Shown: positions 42,571-54,661 of the stretch, piece after piece
Numbering within the stretch: the stretch's first letter is position 1
Layout: every line of letters starts with the position of its first letter
Notes under the pieces: generated by a model
Told to the model about the DNA's origin: nothing
The model's database searches: none
Seen by the model: the letters and a program-made list of their open reading frames with translations, nothing else
Made by a program: the position numbers and the translations under genes
Assembly: GCF_023015885.1 (NCBI RefSeq)
Contig: NZ_JALKBE010000005.1
Span: forward strand, 1-64,000
Origin: Aliiroseovarius sp. S1123
Lineage (GTDB): Bacteria > Pseudomonadota > Alphaproteobacteria > Rhodobacterales > Rhodobacteraceae
Direction of reading: 5' to 3'
Length of the DNA stretch: 64,000 nucleotides

Positions 42571-43347
42571 ATGGCCTATAAGAACATCATCGTTGAAACC
42601 GAAGATCATGTAACGCTGGTCAAGCTGAACCGGCCAGACGCGCTGAACGCTTTGAACCTGGAGCTTCTGGGCGAACTGGGCGAGGCGCTGGCCGAAGCGC
42701 AGGCAAACGACAAGGTGCGTTGCATCGTCATCACCGGCTCGGAGAAAGCGTTCGCTGCGGGTGCCGACATCAAGATGATGGCTGAGAAAAGCTTTGTCGA
42801 CGTGTTCACCGGTGACCTGTTCACCCCGGAAGAAGATGCAATCATGCGCATCCGCAAGCCGATCATCGCAGCCGTTTCGGGCTATGCGCTGGGCGGCGGC
42901 TGTGAGTTGGCCATGATGTGTGACTTCATCATCGCGTCCGACACCGCCAAGTTCGGCCAGCCCGAGGTGAACCTGGGCGTGATGGCCGGCATGGGCGGCA
43001 CGCAGCGTCTGACCAAGCTGGTTGGTCGCGCCAAGTCGATGGACATGAACCTGACCGGTCGTTTCATGGACGCGGAAGAGGCCGAGCGTTCGGGGCTGGT
43101 CAGCCGCGTCGTTCCCGCCAAGAAGCTGATGGATGAAGCCATGTCGGCTGCGGCCAAGATCGCTGAAAAGTCGATGGTCACTGTAATGGCGATCAAAGAA
43201 ACCGTGAAACGCGCCGAGCAGCTTCCGCTGACCGAGGGTATCCTGTTCGAACGTCGCGTCTTCCATTCGCTCTTTGCGACCGAAGATCAGAAAGAGGGTA
43301 TGGCCGCCTTCACCGAAAAGCGTCAGCCGCAGTTCCGCGACAAGTAA
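42571..43347 (+). CDS. Enoyl-CoA hydratase
   Basis: A 258-residue crotonase-family protein. The oxyanion-hole region is AAGADIKMM, and the two catalytic glutamates fit GGGCELAMMCD and FGQPEVNLG, so hydratase activity (trans-2-enoyl-CoA to 3-hydroxyacyl-CoA) is likely. It carries an AGGGG ribosome site. It sits between mutM and rpsT; it has no beta-oxidation partner here. Confidence 0.92.
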   Translation: MAYKNIIVETEDHVTLVKLNRPDALNALNLELLGELGEALAEAQANDKVRCIVITGSEKAFAAGADIKMMAEKSFVDVFTGDLFTPEEDAIMRIRKPIIAAVSGYALGGGCELAMMCDFIIASDTAKFGQPEVNLGVMAGMGGTQRLTKLVGRAKSMDMNLTGRFMDAEEAERSGLVSRVVPAKKLMDEAMSAAAKIAEKSMVTVMAIKETVKRAEQLPLTEGILFERRVFHSLFATEDQKEGMAAFTEKRQPQFRDK

Positions 43348-43354
43348 ACCAATA

Positions 43355-43394
43355 GGGCTTCCCTTTGCGGCCGAAATGGCTTAAAGGGCAGCCC
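43355..43394 (+). other. Long stem-loop between echA and rpsT
   Basis: GGGCTTCCCTTT and AAAGGGCAGCCC pair with one mismatch around a 16-nt loop that itself can form a 3-bp stem. It starts 7 bp after the hydratase stop. No T-run follows, so it is not a clear terminator; it may be a 3' stabiliser. Confidence 0.4.
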
Positions 43395-43503
43395 ATCCAT
43401 GCGCGTGAGGCCCGCTTAGGCCAGAATCACCGGTTCTGAACCCGGTCGGGTGCTGTGCGCGCAGCTTAGACAACGTAACACACCCGAAAGAGGGATCAGA
43501 CAC

Positions 43504-43767
43504 ATGGCAAATTCGCCCCAAGCTAAAAAACGCGCCCGTCAGAACGAGCGTCGCTTCGCCGTAAACAAAGCCCGCCGTTCGCGCATCCGCACCTTCCTGC
43601 GCAATGTCGAAGAAGCAATCGAGTCGGGCGACAAAGAAGCCGCCGCTGCTGCTCTGAAAGCTGCTCAGCCTGAACTGATGCGCGGCGTCACCAAAGGCGT
43701 TTACCACAAGAACACCGCTTCGCGTAAAATCTCGCGTCTGAGCGCACGTGTAAAAGCACTGGGCTGA
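43504..43767 (+). CDS. rpsT: 30S ribosomal protein S20
   Basis: An 87-residue basic protein with the S20 start [17 protein letters not shown] and the C-terminal helix with [17 protein letters not shown]. It binds 16S rRNA in the body of the 30S subunit. The start at 43504 fits the family N-terminus and has an AGAGGG site upstream. A strong terminator follows. Placement beside dnaA is common in alphaproteobacteria. Confidence 0.97.
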   Translation: MANSPQAKKRARQNERRFAVNKARRSRIRTFLRNVEEAIESGDKEAAAAALKAAQPELMRGVTKGVYHKNTASRKISRLSARVKALG

Positions 43768-43801
43768 ATCAGTTTTACCGCTGAATAGCATCCGAACACA
43801 A

Positions 43802-43837
43802 AAAAAAGAGCGTGTCCAAATGGGCACGCTCTTTTTT
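43802..43837 (+). terminator. Rho-independent terminator of rpsT
   Basis: AAAAAAGAGCGTGTCC and GGGCACGCTCTTTTTT pair along 16 bp (one wobble) with a 4-nt loop and a built-in T-run. Confidence 0.93.
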
Positions 43838-44372
43838 GCTAAACCCCCAAGAAATTTGATTTTGCAGAACGCCGTTGGGATTCGTTTCGGCAATCACAGA
43901 GTCAAGCGTGAAGTTCTATTGCGCCTGTCCCAGCGGGATTGCTAGCTTGCATGCAGCGATTCACTTCGCCGACTTGGGACTATCAGACATAAGTGGGCTA
44001 AACCCACGAACTTTAAGGGGAATACCCTTTTTTGCCACATCTGGATTTGATTCTTTGAGGTCAGATCCCAATGCCTATTGTGCGCCCACATTCCAAAGGT
44101 GCGCCTGAAGGCATGTTGCCTCCCTTTCTGCGAGGGCGGATGAGCAGACTGTAATGTTCCGAACGTCCAATTGGGCTTGTCGCCAGAATGGGTAACCATG
44201 TGGTGCGGTTCACTCTTGGACATGGCGTTTAAAGCGGGTGCATTGGTTGCACGCTGTGGATTTCGTGTGTCGCTATGAAGGGGTGCGCTGCAAGTGCGCC
44301 ATGTGAATGGGATATTAGTACCTGTCTGAGACGGTCTTGGGCTGTCTTAAATAAACGCTGGGTCGAGGTAAG
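43838..44372 (+). promoter_or_regulatory. 535-bp non-coding region upstream of dnaA
   Basis: No convincing gene. It holds two tandem hairpins (43993-44033) and must carry the dnaA promoter and leader. Only one weak DnaA-box-like word (TGTGGATTT near 44256) is visible, so I do not call an origin here. A short inverted repeat GTGCA-TTGGT-TGCAC lies near 44239-44253. GAGGTAAG before the dnaA ATG is the likely ribosome site. Confidence 0.5.
43993..44033 (+). terminator. Tandem hairpins, terminator-like, in the rpsT-dnaA gap
   Basis: GTGGG-CTAAA-CCCAC is followed by AAGGG-GAATA-CCCTT running into TTTT. The second hairpin has only 5 bp but has a T-run. Since rpsT already has a terminator 150 bp earlier, this could end an uncharacterised small RNA or attenuate a dnaA leader transcript. 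Confidence 0.4.
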
Positions 44373-45737
44373 ATGACGAACGAACAATGGGGCAAAGTCC
44401 GCAATAAGCTGCAAAAAGCAGTGGGACAAAACAACTATACCAGCTGGATCGAACCCCTGGAATTTGCCGAACTGGATGGCGGCGTGGCGCGTTTTCTTGT
44501 GCCGACGAACTTTCTGGGCAACTGGGTCAGCCAGAATTTTGGCGATCAGATTCTAAGCCACCTGAACGGCGAGGGCGCAAATGTCGCGCGTCTTGAGTTC
44601 AAAGTGCCTGAAAAGGTAAATCCCCGCCCAGTTGCGCAATCCGCTAATGCGGCATCGGCCACAGCACCTGGCGCAACCAAACCCGATCATGGCGATCTGC
44701 CCGGCGCGCCGATTGACGCACGTTTTACCTTCGACAGCTTCGTCGTCGGTAAGCCGAACGAATTGGCGCACGCAGCCGCCCGTCGTGTGGCCGAAGGTGG
44801 CCCCGTCACGTTCAACCCATTGTTCCTCTATGGTGGCGTTGGTCTGGGTAAAACCCACCTGATGCACGCCATCGCGCACGAGATGAAGACCCGCCAGCCC
44901 GACCTGCGGGTGGTGTACCTGTCCGCCGAGCAGTTCATGTATCGCTTCGTTCAGGCGATCCGCGAAAAACAGATGATCGACTTCAAACAGCTGTTCCGCT
45001 CGGTCGACGTGCTGATGGTTGATGACGTGCAATTCATTGCTGGCAAAGACAGCACGCAAGAAGAATTCTTCCACACGTTCAACGCGCTGGTGGATCAGAA
45101 CAAGCAGATCATCATCTCGGCCGACCGTGCGCCGGGCGAGATCAAGGATCTTGAGGATCGCATCAAAAGCCGTCTGCAATGCGGTCTGGTCGTGGATCTG
45201 CACCCGACCGATTACGAACTGCGTCTGGGCGTGCTGCAAACCAAAGTGAACGCTTACCGTGAACAGTACAAAGGTCTGGTGATTGCCGATGGTGTGCTGG
45301 AGTATCTGGCGCATCGCATTTCGACCAACGTTCGCGTGCTGGAAGGCGCCTTGATGCGTCTCTTCGCCTTTGCGTCGCTGGTGGGGCGCGAGATCACGCT
45401 GGAGCTGGCACAGGACTGTCTTGGCGATATCCTTCGCGCGTCGGATCGCAAGGTCACCGTAGAAGAGATCCAGCGCAAGGTGTCCGAGCATTACAACATC
45501 CGCCTGTCGGATCTGATAGGGCCGCGCCGCGTGCGCACGATTGCCCGCCCGCGTCAGGTGGCGATGTATCTGGCCAAGCATATGACCTCGCGGTCGCTGC
45601 CGGAAATCGGACGTCGCTTTGGTGGCCGGGATCACACCACGGTCATGCATGGCGTGAAGCGGATCGACGAGCTGAAGGGCGTTGATGATCAGATCGCAGA
45701 AGATCTGGAATTGCTGCGCCGCGCGCTGGAAGCGTAA
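44373..45737 (+). CDS. dnaA: Chromosomal replication initiator DnaA
   Basis: A 454-residue AAA+ initiator. N-terminal domain I, then Walker A GGVGLGKTH (about residues 154-162), Walker B VDVLMVDDVQFI, sensor SADRAPGEI, and the DNA-binding signature GGRDHTTVMHGVKRI at the C-terminus. It opens the replication origin and also acts as a transcription factor. It is followed by dnaN after 137 bp. Confidence 0.97.
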   Translation: MTNEQWGKVRNKLQKAVGQNNYTSWIEPLEFAELDGGVARFLVPTNFLGNWVSQNFGDQILSHLNGEGANVARLEFKVPEKVNPRPVAQSANAASATAPGATKPDHGDLPGAPIDARFTFDSFVVGKPNELAHAAARRVAEGGPVTFNPLFLYGGVGLGKTHLMHAIAHEMKTRQPDLRVVYLSAEQFMYRFVQAIREKQMIDFKQLFRSVDVLMVDDVQFIAGKDSTQEEFFHTFNALVDQNKQIIISADRAPGEIKDLEDRIKSRLQCGLVVDLHPTDYELRLGVLQTKVNAYREQYKGLVIADGVLEYLAHRISTNVRVLEGALMRLFAFASLVGREITLELAQDCLGDILRASDRKVTVEEIQRKVSEHYNIRLSDLIGPRRVRTIARPRQVAMYLAKHMTSRSLPEIGRRFGGRDHTTVMHGVKRIDELKGVDDQIAEDLELLRRALEA

Positions 45738-45874
45738 AGCGACCGCAAAACGGTGGGTTTTTGGGCCTTAAACCCTTGACCCGCCCACGAAAGAAGCGGA
45801 CATTCCGAATAAAGAATTGAGCCGGGCGGTGAACCTGATATGGTCTCCGCCCCGGTATCTGTCAGGAGTGGGAC

Positions 45875-46993
45875 ATGAAGATCAGTATCGAACGCGGCGC
45901 GCTTCTGAAGGCCGTGGCACAGGCGCAATCGGTTGTTGAACGCCGGAACACCATTCCAATCCTAGCCAACGTGTTGATCGAGGCCGAAGGCAACAGCGTG
46001 TCTTTCCGCGCCACCGATCTGGACATCGAGGTGGTCGACAAGACCGACGCGATGGTCGAACGCGCTGGCGCGACCACCGTATCCGCCGTGACCCTGCACG
46101 AGATCGTGCGCAAGCTGCCCGACGGGGCGCTGGTGCAGCTGACCGATGACGGAGCCACCGGGCGTTTGAGCGTCGAGGCTGGCCGGTCGAGCTTCTCTCT
46201 CGCCACCCTGCCCAAAGAAGATTTCCCAGTCATGGCATCGTCGGAATATTCGGCAAACTTCTCGGCCCCCGCGCCGGTTCTGCGCCGTCTGTTTGACAAG
46301 TCGAAATTCGCAATTTCGACCGAGGAAACCCGCTATTACCTGAACGGTGTGTATCTGCACGTTTCAGACGCGGATGGCAGCAAAGTGCTGCGCGCCGTGG
46401 CCACCGATGGTCACCGTTTGGCGCGCATTGATGCCGATCTGCCGATGGGGGCCGAAGACATGCCCGGCGTGATCGTTCCCCGCAAAACGGTGGGCGAGTT
46501 GCGTAAACTTCTGGATGATGACGATGCGACGATTGCCGTGTCGGTGTCAGAAACCAAAGTGCGCTTTGCGACCCCGGTCATCACCCTGACCTCGAAAGTC
46601 ATCGACGGCACGTTCCCCGATTACACCCGCGTGATCCCCTCGGGCAACACGCGCAAGCTGGAAGTGGACGCGACTGCGTTTGCGCAGGCCGTGGATCGTG
46701 TCGCCACCGTGTCCAGCGAGCGTTCGCGCGCTGTGAAGCTGCAGCTGGACGAAGATCGTCTGGTTCTGTCGGTGAACGCACCTGATGCGGGCGCTGCGGA
46801 AGAAGAGCTGGCCGTCTCTTACAATGACGAGCGGTTGGAAATCGGCTTTAACGCCAAGTACCTGCTGGAGATCGCCAGCCAAGTCGACCGCGAAAACGCC
46901 GTCTTCATGTTCAATTCCTCGGGTGATCCAACCCTGATGCGTGAAGGCAATGATACCAGCGCCGTTTACGTCGTCATGCCGATGCGCGTGTGA
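45875..46993 (+). CDS. dnaN: DNA polymerase III beta sliding clamp
   Basis: A 372-residue three-domain clamp starting MKISIERGALLKAVAQAQSV and ending with the usual MPMRV C-terminus. It encircles DNA and tethers polymerase III. A GGGTTT/AAACCC stem-loop (45755-45775) lies in the dnaA-dnaN gap. Confidence 0.97.
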   Translation: MKISIERGALLKAVAQAQSVVERRNTIPILANVLIEAEGNSVSFRATDLDIEVVDKTDAMVERAGATTVSAVTLHEIVRKLPDGALVQLTDDGATGRLSVEAGRSSFSLATLPKEDFPVMASSEYSANFSAPAPVLRRLFDKSKFAISTEETRYYLNGVYLHVSDADGSKVLRAVATDGHRLARIDADLPMGAEDMPGVIVPRKTVGELRKLLDDDDATIAVSVSETKVRFATPVITLTSKVIDGTFPDYTRVIPSGNTRKLEVDATAFAQAVDRVATVSSERSRAVKLQLDEDRLVLSVNAPDAGAAEEELAVSYNDERLEIGFNAKYLLEIASQVDRENAVFMFNSSGDPTLMREGNDTSAVYVVMPMRV

Positions 46994-47029
46994 CCTGTCG
47001 GTCCTTGAAGCGTTGAAAAGGAGGGCGTG

Positions 47030-48139
47030 ATGACACTCGCCCTTCGCGAGCTGACACTCAGCCATTTTCGCAGTCATAAACTGGCCCGCCTGTCCTTGGA
47101 TGGGCGGCCTGTTGTCCTTCACGGGCGCAACGGGGCGGGTAAAACCAACATCTTGGAAGCTGTGTCGATGCTGTCCCCCGGACGGGGACTGCGGCGGGCC
47201 GCACTGGACGAGATGATCCGGAAACCCGAAGCGGTGGGATGGAAAGTCTCGGCCGTGCTGCAAAGCCTGCACCAGATGCACGAGGTTGAAACTTGGTGCG
47301 AGGCCGGTGCGTCCCGACAGGTGAAAATCGACGGCAAGGCGGCGGCGCAGGTGGCGCTGGGCCGGATTGCACGGATCGTCTGGCTGGTCCCCGTGATGGA
47401 CCGGCTGTGGGTCGAAGGCGCGGAAGGTCGCCGCCGGTTTCTGGACCGCATGACGATGAGCTTCGAGCCCGGCCATGCGGACGCGGTTCTGACCTATGAA
47501 AAGGCCATGCGCGAACGCAATCGGCTGCTGAAAGACGGGCAGCGTGATGCCCATTGGTACGATGCGCTTGAGGCACAGATGGCGCAGGCTGGCGCGCGGA
47601 TCATCGCAAACCGCGCCTATTGTCTGGAGCAGTTGCAAGAGGCGCAAGCCTTGGCCGAAACCGCCTTTCCCATAGCGGATCTGTCGCTGGTGCAGGCGGA
47701 TGACAGCACCCTGCCGGGAGATGAGGATGATTTGGCGGTCGCGTTTGCAGAAAGCCGGTCGCGGGATCTGCTGGCGGGGCGGTCTTTGGTCGGACCACAT
47801 CGCACGGATTTGGCGGCGGTCTATGCGGCAAAGGGCGTGGCGGCACGGGATTGCTCGACGGGCGAACAGAAGGCGCTTTTGGTGTCCCTGATCCTTGCCA
47901 ATGGTCGCGCATTGGCGCGGGATTTCGGGGCGCCTCCGATCCTTCTGTTGGACGAGGTTGCTGCACATCTGGATGCAGGACGCCGCGCCGCGCTCTATGA
48001 CGAGATTTGCGCCTTAGGTGCGCAGGCCTTCATGACCGGGACGGGACCGGAACTGTTTGAAGAGCTCGGCGACCGCGCCGCGCATTTTGAAGTGACCGAG
48101 ATCGACGGCGTGTCGGAAGTACAAGAGGTGACACCATGA
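47030..48139 (+). CDS. recF: DNA replication and repair protein RecF
   Basis: A 369-residue SMC-like ATPase with Walker A GRNGAGKTN (about residue 32), a RecF signature LVGPHRTDL and Walker B-type LLLDEVAAHLD. It loads RecA at gaps with RecOR. The ATG at 47030 is preferred over GTG at 47027 because AAGGAGG lies 5 nt upstream. Its stop overlaps the VOC gene start (ATGA). Confidence 0.95.
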   Translation: MTLALRELTLSHFRSHKLARLSLDGRPVVLHGRNGAGKTNILEAVSMLSPGRGLRRAALDEMIRKPEAVGWKVSAVLQSLHQMHEVETWCEAGASRQVKIDGKAAAQVALGRIARIVWLVPVMDRLWVEGAEGRRRFLDRMTMSFEPGHADAVLTYEKAMRERNRLLKDGQRDAHWYDALEAQMAQAGARIIANRAYCLEQLQEAQALAETAFPIADLSLVQADDSTLPGDEDDLAVAFAESRSRDLLAGRSLVGPHRTDLAAVYAAKGVAARDCSTGEQKALLVSLILANGRALARDFGAPPILLLDEVAAHLDAGRRAALYDEICALGAQAFMTGTGPELFEELGDRAAHFEVTEIDGVSEVQEVTP

Positions 48140-48552
48140 AAACCAATCGCGTGACCCTGATCACTCTGGGCGTCAAAGACCTGAACCGCGCGCGTGCATT
48201 CTATGAGGCGATCGGGTGGGAGCCTGCGAACGTGCTGGATGATGTCGCGTTCTATGACATGAACGGGATGAAGTTCGGTTTCTACACGTTGGAGGGGCTG
48301 GCCAAGGACACCCGCAAGCCGGTGGAAGACCTGAAAACCGGGGCCATGACCCTTGCGCAGTGTTTCACGACCGAAGCCGATGTCGACGCGGCCTTTGACA
48401 AAGCGCTTGCCGCCGGTGCAACTGAAGTCGCCCGCCCGGAAAAGGTCTTTTGGGGCGGGTATTCGGGCTATATCGCAGACCCGGATGGGCATCTTTGGGA
48501 ATACGCGATGAATCCGTTTTGGGAGATGGACGAAGATGGTCACCTGACATGA
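48136..48552 (+). CDS. VOC-family (glyoxalase/bleomycin-resistance fold) protein
   Basis: A 138-residue protein with the two beta-alpha-beta-beta-beta halves of the VOC fold (RVTLITLGVKDLNRARAFYEAIGW; C-terminal YSGYIADPDGHLWEYAMNP). Glyoxalase-like metal positions are partly visible (E in WEY). The substrate is unknown. It is coupled by 4-bp overlaps to recF upstream and to the LysE-family gene downstream. Confidence 0.85.
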   Translation: MKTNRVTLITLGVKDLNRARAFYEAIGWEPANVLDDVAFYDMNGMKFGFYTLEGLAKDTRKPVEDLKTGAMTLAQCFTTEADVDAAFDKALAAGATEVARPEKVFWGGYSGYIADPDGHLWEYAMNPFWEMDEDGHLT

Positions 48553-49169
48553 CGATCACGTTCGCCGAGCTTGGCTTTTACATCATCGGATTGTTTATTC
48601 TGTTCCTGACCCCCGGCCCGGTTTGGGTGGCGCTGGTTGCGCGGACGATGGCGGGCGGGTTCAAACAGGCCTGGCCCCTGACGATGGGCGTCGCTATTGG
48701 GGATTTCTTCTGGGCGATTGCGGCTGCACTTGGCATGGGCTGGATTGCCTCAAGCTTTGATGGGGCGATGTTCGGTCTTCGGATCGTGGCGTCGCTGTTC
48801 TTCCTATGGATGGGAATCACGATCTTTCGATCTGCGAAAGGCAAGATCCGCTCGGAAGGTAAGCTGACCCGTCCGGGTGTGCTGGCGGGCTTTCTTGCTG
48901 GGCTGATCGTCATTCTGGCAAACCCCAAGGCGATCCTGTTTTACATGGGTGTCCTGCCCGGCTTTTTTGACCTGTCCGCAATGACCCGACAGGACATACT
49001 GTTGATCGCGACCGCATCCTTCGTGGTGCCATTGGTGGGCAACTTGACGATTGCGTTTTTCGTCGGAAGGGCGCGGGCCTTGCTGTCGTCAGAGCGTTCG
49101 GTTCAGCGTATGAATCAGCTTGCCGGAGGTCTGTTGATCTTCGTTGGATTGATCATTCCCTTCGCATGA
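48549..49169 (+). CDS. LysE/RhtB-family amino acid exporter
   Basis: A 206-residue membrane protein with about six helices and the family motif FLTPGPVWVALVARTMAGG (residues about 18-36) plus NPKAILFYMGVLPGFF near residue 120. It probably exports amino acids or related compounds. The start at 48549 overlaps the VOC stop (ATGA); open frame upstream overlaps the VOC gene. Confidence 0.9.
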   Translation: MTITFAELGFYIIGLFILFLTPGPVWVALVARTMAGGFKQAWPLTMGVAIGDFFWAIAAALGMGWIASSFDGAMFGLRIVASLFFLWMGITIFRSAKGKIRSEGKLTRPGVLAGFLAGLIVILANPKAILFYMGVLPGFFDLSAMTRQDILLIATASFVVPLVGNLTIAFFVGRARALLSSERSVQRMNQLAGGLLIFVGLIIPFA

Positions 49170-51731
<2,562 letters not shown>

Positions 51732-51759
51732 TCGCCGATCTGACTGGGCAAAGCGTATC

Positions 51760-51797
51760 AAAATGCCCCGCCAAACTGTGCGGGGCATTTTGTTTTT
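51760..51797 (+). terminator. Rho-independent terminator of gyrB
   Basis: AAAATGCCCCGC and GCGGGGCATTTT form a perfect 12-bp stem with an 8-nt loop, then TGTTTTT. Confidence 0.92.
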
Positions 51798-51986
51798 CTG
51801 GCGATCAAGCCCCTCTGTCCACGCGTCGCGACCAACCGCAAGATGGTAAAAACATATATATCTAAGTGTGTTGGTCCGACATCTGTGCCCCTCATGCGCC
51901 CTGCGCATACCCTATTCGATATCGGCATTTGCGCCCATTCGCAGCCCCGACTAGCGTTTTGGTCACAACCACAGGGGAGTAAATCC

Positions 51987-53543
51987 ATGACAAAGATTGT
52001 CCGTAGCCTTGCGGCCGTAGCCGCAGTGGCGACGTTGGCATCGGCAGCATATGCCGAAACCACCGTGCGCGTCGCTTATGACGCTGACCCGGTCTCGATG
52101 GACCCGCATGAACAGCTGTCTGGCGGCACGCTTCAGCTGTCGCACATGGTCTTTGACCCGCTGGTGCGCTGGACCAAAGATCTGCAGTTTGAAGCCCGTC
52201 TGGCCGAAAGCTGGGAACAGATCGACGACACCACCATGCGCTTCAAGCTGAAGAACGGCGTCAAGTTCCATTCAGGCAACATGCTGACCGCTAAAGACGT
52301 GGACTGGACCTTTGACCGTTTGAAGGCCAGTGACGACTTCAAAGGCATCTTCGCACCGTTCACCGATGTTGAAGTTGTTGATGACATGACCTTCGACCTG
52401 AAAACGGCCGAGCCCTATCCGCTGGTGCTGCACACCGCGACCTACATCTTCCCGATGGACAGCGCGTTCTACACCGGCACCACCGATGACGGCAAAGACA
52501 AGTCGGAAATCGTAAAGCACGGCGACAGCTTTGCCTCGCGCAACATTTCGGGCACTGGCCCGTTCGTTGTGTCCGAGCGTGAGCAGGGTGTGAAAGTGGT
52601 CTTCGATCGCTTCGGCGACTACTGGGACACTGAAACCGCTGGCAACGTCGACAAGATCATCCTGACTCCGATTAAAGAAGACCCGACCCGTGTGGCCGCG
52701 CTTCTGTCGGGTGACGTTGACTTCATCGCGCCGGTTCCGCCGACTGATCTGAAACGCGTTGGCGATGCTGACGGTGTTGACCTGATCACCATGGCGGGCA
52801 CGCGTATCATCACCTTCCAGATGAACCAGAACCGCGTCGAAGCCTTCAAGGATCCGAAAGTGCGTCTGGCCATCGACTATGCCGTGAACAACGCTGGCAT
52901 CGTAGACCGCATCATGCGTGGCTTCGGCACCGTGGGTGCACAGGCATCGCCGGCTGGCTATCTGGGCCATGACCCGGCAATCACGCCGCGTTTCGACCTG
53001 GAAAAAGCGAAGGCTCTGATGGCTGAAGCTGGTTACGCTGATGGCTTCTCGATCACGATGATGGCTCCGAACAACCGCTATGTAAACGACGACAAGATCG
53101 CACAAGCTGTTGCCTCGATGCTGTCGCAGATCAACATCAAGGTTGACCTGCAGACCATGCCGAAAGCCCAGTACTGGCCCAAGTTCGACGAGCGCGCTGC
53201 TGACATGATGATGATCGGCTGGCACGCAGATACCGAAGATTCGGCGAACTTCCACCAGTTCCTGTCGGCTTGCCCAGATGAAGCCACCGGCAACGGTCAG
53301 TACAACTCGGGTGCTTACTGTAACTCGATGGCGGATGACCTGATGAACGCTTCGAACAGCGAAACCGACCCGGCCGTCCGTGCCGAGCAGCTGCAGAAGC
53401 TGGAAGGTATCCTGTACGACGAAGCGGCCTTCATTCCGCTGCACTGGCAGAACCTGGCATGGGGATCGAAGTCGAACATGAACTCGGCTGACATCGTCAA
53501 CGCTCTGAACTTCCCTTACTTCGGCGATCTGGTCGTCCAGTAA
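51987..53543 (+). CDS. Peptide/nickel-type ABC transporter substrate-binding protein
   Basis: A 518-residue SBP_bac_5 protein with a Sec signal peptide (MTKIVRSLAAVAAVATLASAAYA). Family segments are VRVAYDADPVSMDPHEQ, FKLKNGVKFHSGNMLTAKD and GTGPFVVSER. AGGGGAG 7 nt upstream supports the start at 51987; the frame remains open upstream but without a signal sequence. It heads the five-gene ABC operon. The ligand is unknown. Confidence 0.92.
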   Translation: MTKIVRSLAAVAAVATLASAAYAETTVRVAYDADPVSMDPHEQLSGGTLQLSHMVFDPLVRWTKDLQFEARLAESWEQIDDTTMRFKLKNGVKFHSGNMLTAKDVDWTFDRLKASDDFKGIFAPFTDVEVVDDMTFDLKTAEPYPLVLHTATYIFPMDSAFYTGTTDDGKDKSEIVKHGDSFASRNISGTGPFVVSEREQGVKVVFDRFGDYWDTETAGNVDKIILTPIKEDPTRVAALLSGDVDFIAPVPPTDLKRVGDADGVDLITMAGTRIITFQMNQNRVEAFKDPKVRLAIDYAVNNAGIVDRIMRGFGTVGAQASPAGYLGHDPAITPRFDLEKAKALMAEAGYADGFSITMMAPNNRYVNDDKIAQAVASMLSQINIKVDLQTMPKAQYWPKFDERAADMMMIGWHADTEDSANFHQFLSACPDEATGNGQYNSGAYCNSMADDLMNASNSETDPAVRAEQLQKLEGILYDEAAFIPLHWQNLAWGSKSNMNSADIVNALNFPYFGDLVVQ

Positions 53544-53553
53544 GAGGTAACCT

Positions 53554-53578
53554 CCGGGCTGGCCTTGTGCTGGCCCGG
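53554..53578 (+). other. Intercistronic stem-loop after the binding-protein gene
   Basis: CCGGGCTGGC and GCTGGCCCGG pair (two G-T wobbles) around a 5-nt loop, 10 bp after the binding-protein stop and within a 137-bp gap before the permeases. It lacks a T-run, so it is probably an mRNA 3' stabiliser that raises binding-protein levels. Confidence 0.5.
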
Positions 53579-53680
53579 ATCCCATCCTGATTGCGCATCG
53601 ACCGCTTGGCTCTTGCGAAGCTGCCTGTCACCTGACATCACACGGTGCGCAACAGATACACGTCTACAAAGGTCAAAACG

Positions 53681-54661
53681 ATGTTTGCCTATCTCGTTAA
53701 GCGAGTTTTTCAGGCGATTGCAGTGATGTTCGTCATCTCGGTAATCGGCTTTGCCATCCAGGGCAATCTGGGCGATCCGCTACGCGAGCTGGTCGGGCAA
53801 TCGGTATCAGAAGAAACGCGTCAGCAATTGCGGGACGAGCTAGGGCTGAATGACAGCTTCATGACCCAGTACCTGCGGTTCGCGGGCAACGCGCTTCAGG
53901 GGGATTTGGGTACGTCCTATTTCTTCAAGGAACCGGCGCTGGACGTGATCTTGAAAAAACTGCCTGCCACGCTTGAGCTTGTGATGGGCGCGACACTTAT
54001 CATCATCGGTCTGTCGGTCCCGCTTGGTGTGTATACGGCCATCAAGCCGGACACCGTCCTGAGCCGCATTATCATGGGGTTGTCGATTGTCGGGATCTCG
54101 ATCCCGGTTTTCCTGACGGCGATCATGATGATTTTCGTCTTCTCGGTGCACTATGGTTGGTTCCCATCCTTTGGCCGAGGTGATGTTGTCCATGTCTGGG
54201 GCTATTGGGAAACGAACTTCCTGACGGCGGACGGGTGGATGCACATCATCCTGCCCTCGTTTGCGCTTGCCTCGATTATGTTGCCCCTGTTCATCCGGCT
54301 GATCCGCTCGGAAATGATGGAGGTGCTGCAGTCCGAGTACGTGAAATTCGCCAGAGCCAAGGGCATCAGCCCGCGCCGCATCTATTTCCTGCATGCGCTG
54401 AAAAACACGCTGCTGCCGGTCATCACCGTAGGCGGTGTGCAGATCGGAACCATGGTGGCCTATACAATCCTGACCGAGACGGTGTTCCAGTGGCCGGGCA
54501 TGGGCTTTATGTTCCTCGAGGCCGTGAACCGCGTCGATACGCCCCTGATCGTGGCCTATCTGATCGTAGTGGGTTTCATCTTTGTGGTCACCAACACCAT
54601 CGTTGATCTGATCTATGGCCTTGTAAACCCGACCGTGAACATCGCGAGGATGGGCGCATGA
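53681..54661 (+). CDS. ABC transporter permease, DppB type
   Basis: A 326-residue six-helix permease. N-terminal FAYLVKRVFQAIAVMFVISV and the coupling loop SEYVKFARAKGISPRRIYFLHALKNTLLP identify the DppB class. Its stop overlaps the next start (ATGA). Confidence 0.92.
   Translation: MFAYLVKRVFQAIAVMFVISVIGFAIQGNLGDPLRELVGQSVSEETRQQLRDELGLNDSFMTQYLRFAGNALQGDLGTSYFFKEPALDVILKKLPATLELVMGATLIIIGLSVPLGVYTAIKPDTVLSRIIMGLSIVGISIPVFLTAIMMIFVFSVHYGWFPSFGRGDVVHVWGYWETNFLTADGWMHIILPSFALASIMLPLFIRLIRSEMMEVLQSEYVKFARAKGISPRRIYFLHALKNTLLPVITVGGVQIGTMVAYTILTETVFQWPGMGFMFLEAVNRVDTPLIVAYLIVVGFIFVVTNTIVDLIYGLVNPTVNIARMGA

Noticed and set aside
43838-44372. Replication origin next to dnaA
   Set aside because: Only one weak DnaA-box-like word and no AT-rich unwinding element are seen; alphaproteobacterial origins often lie elsewhere (near hemE or parAB).
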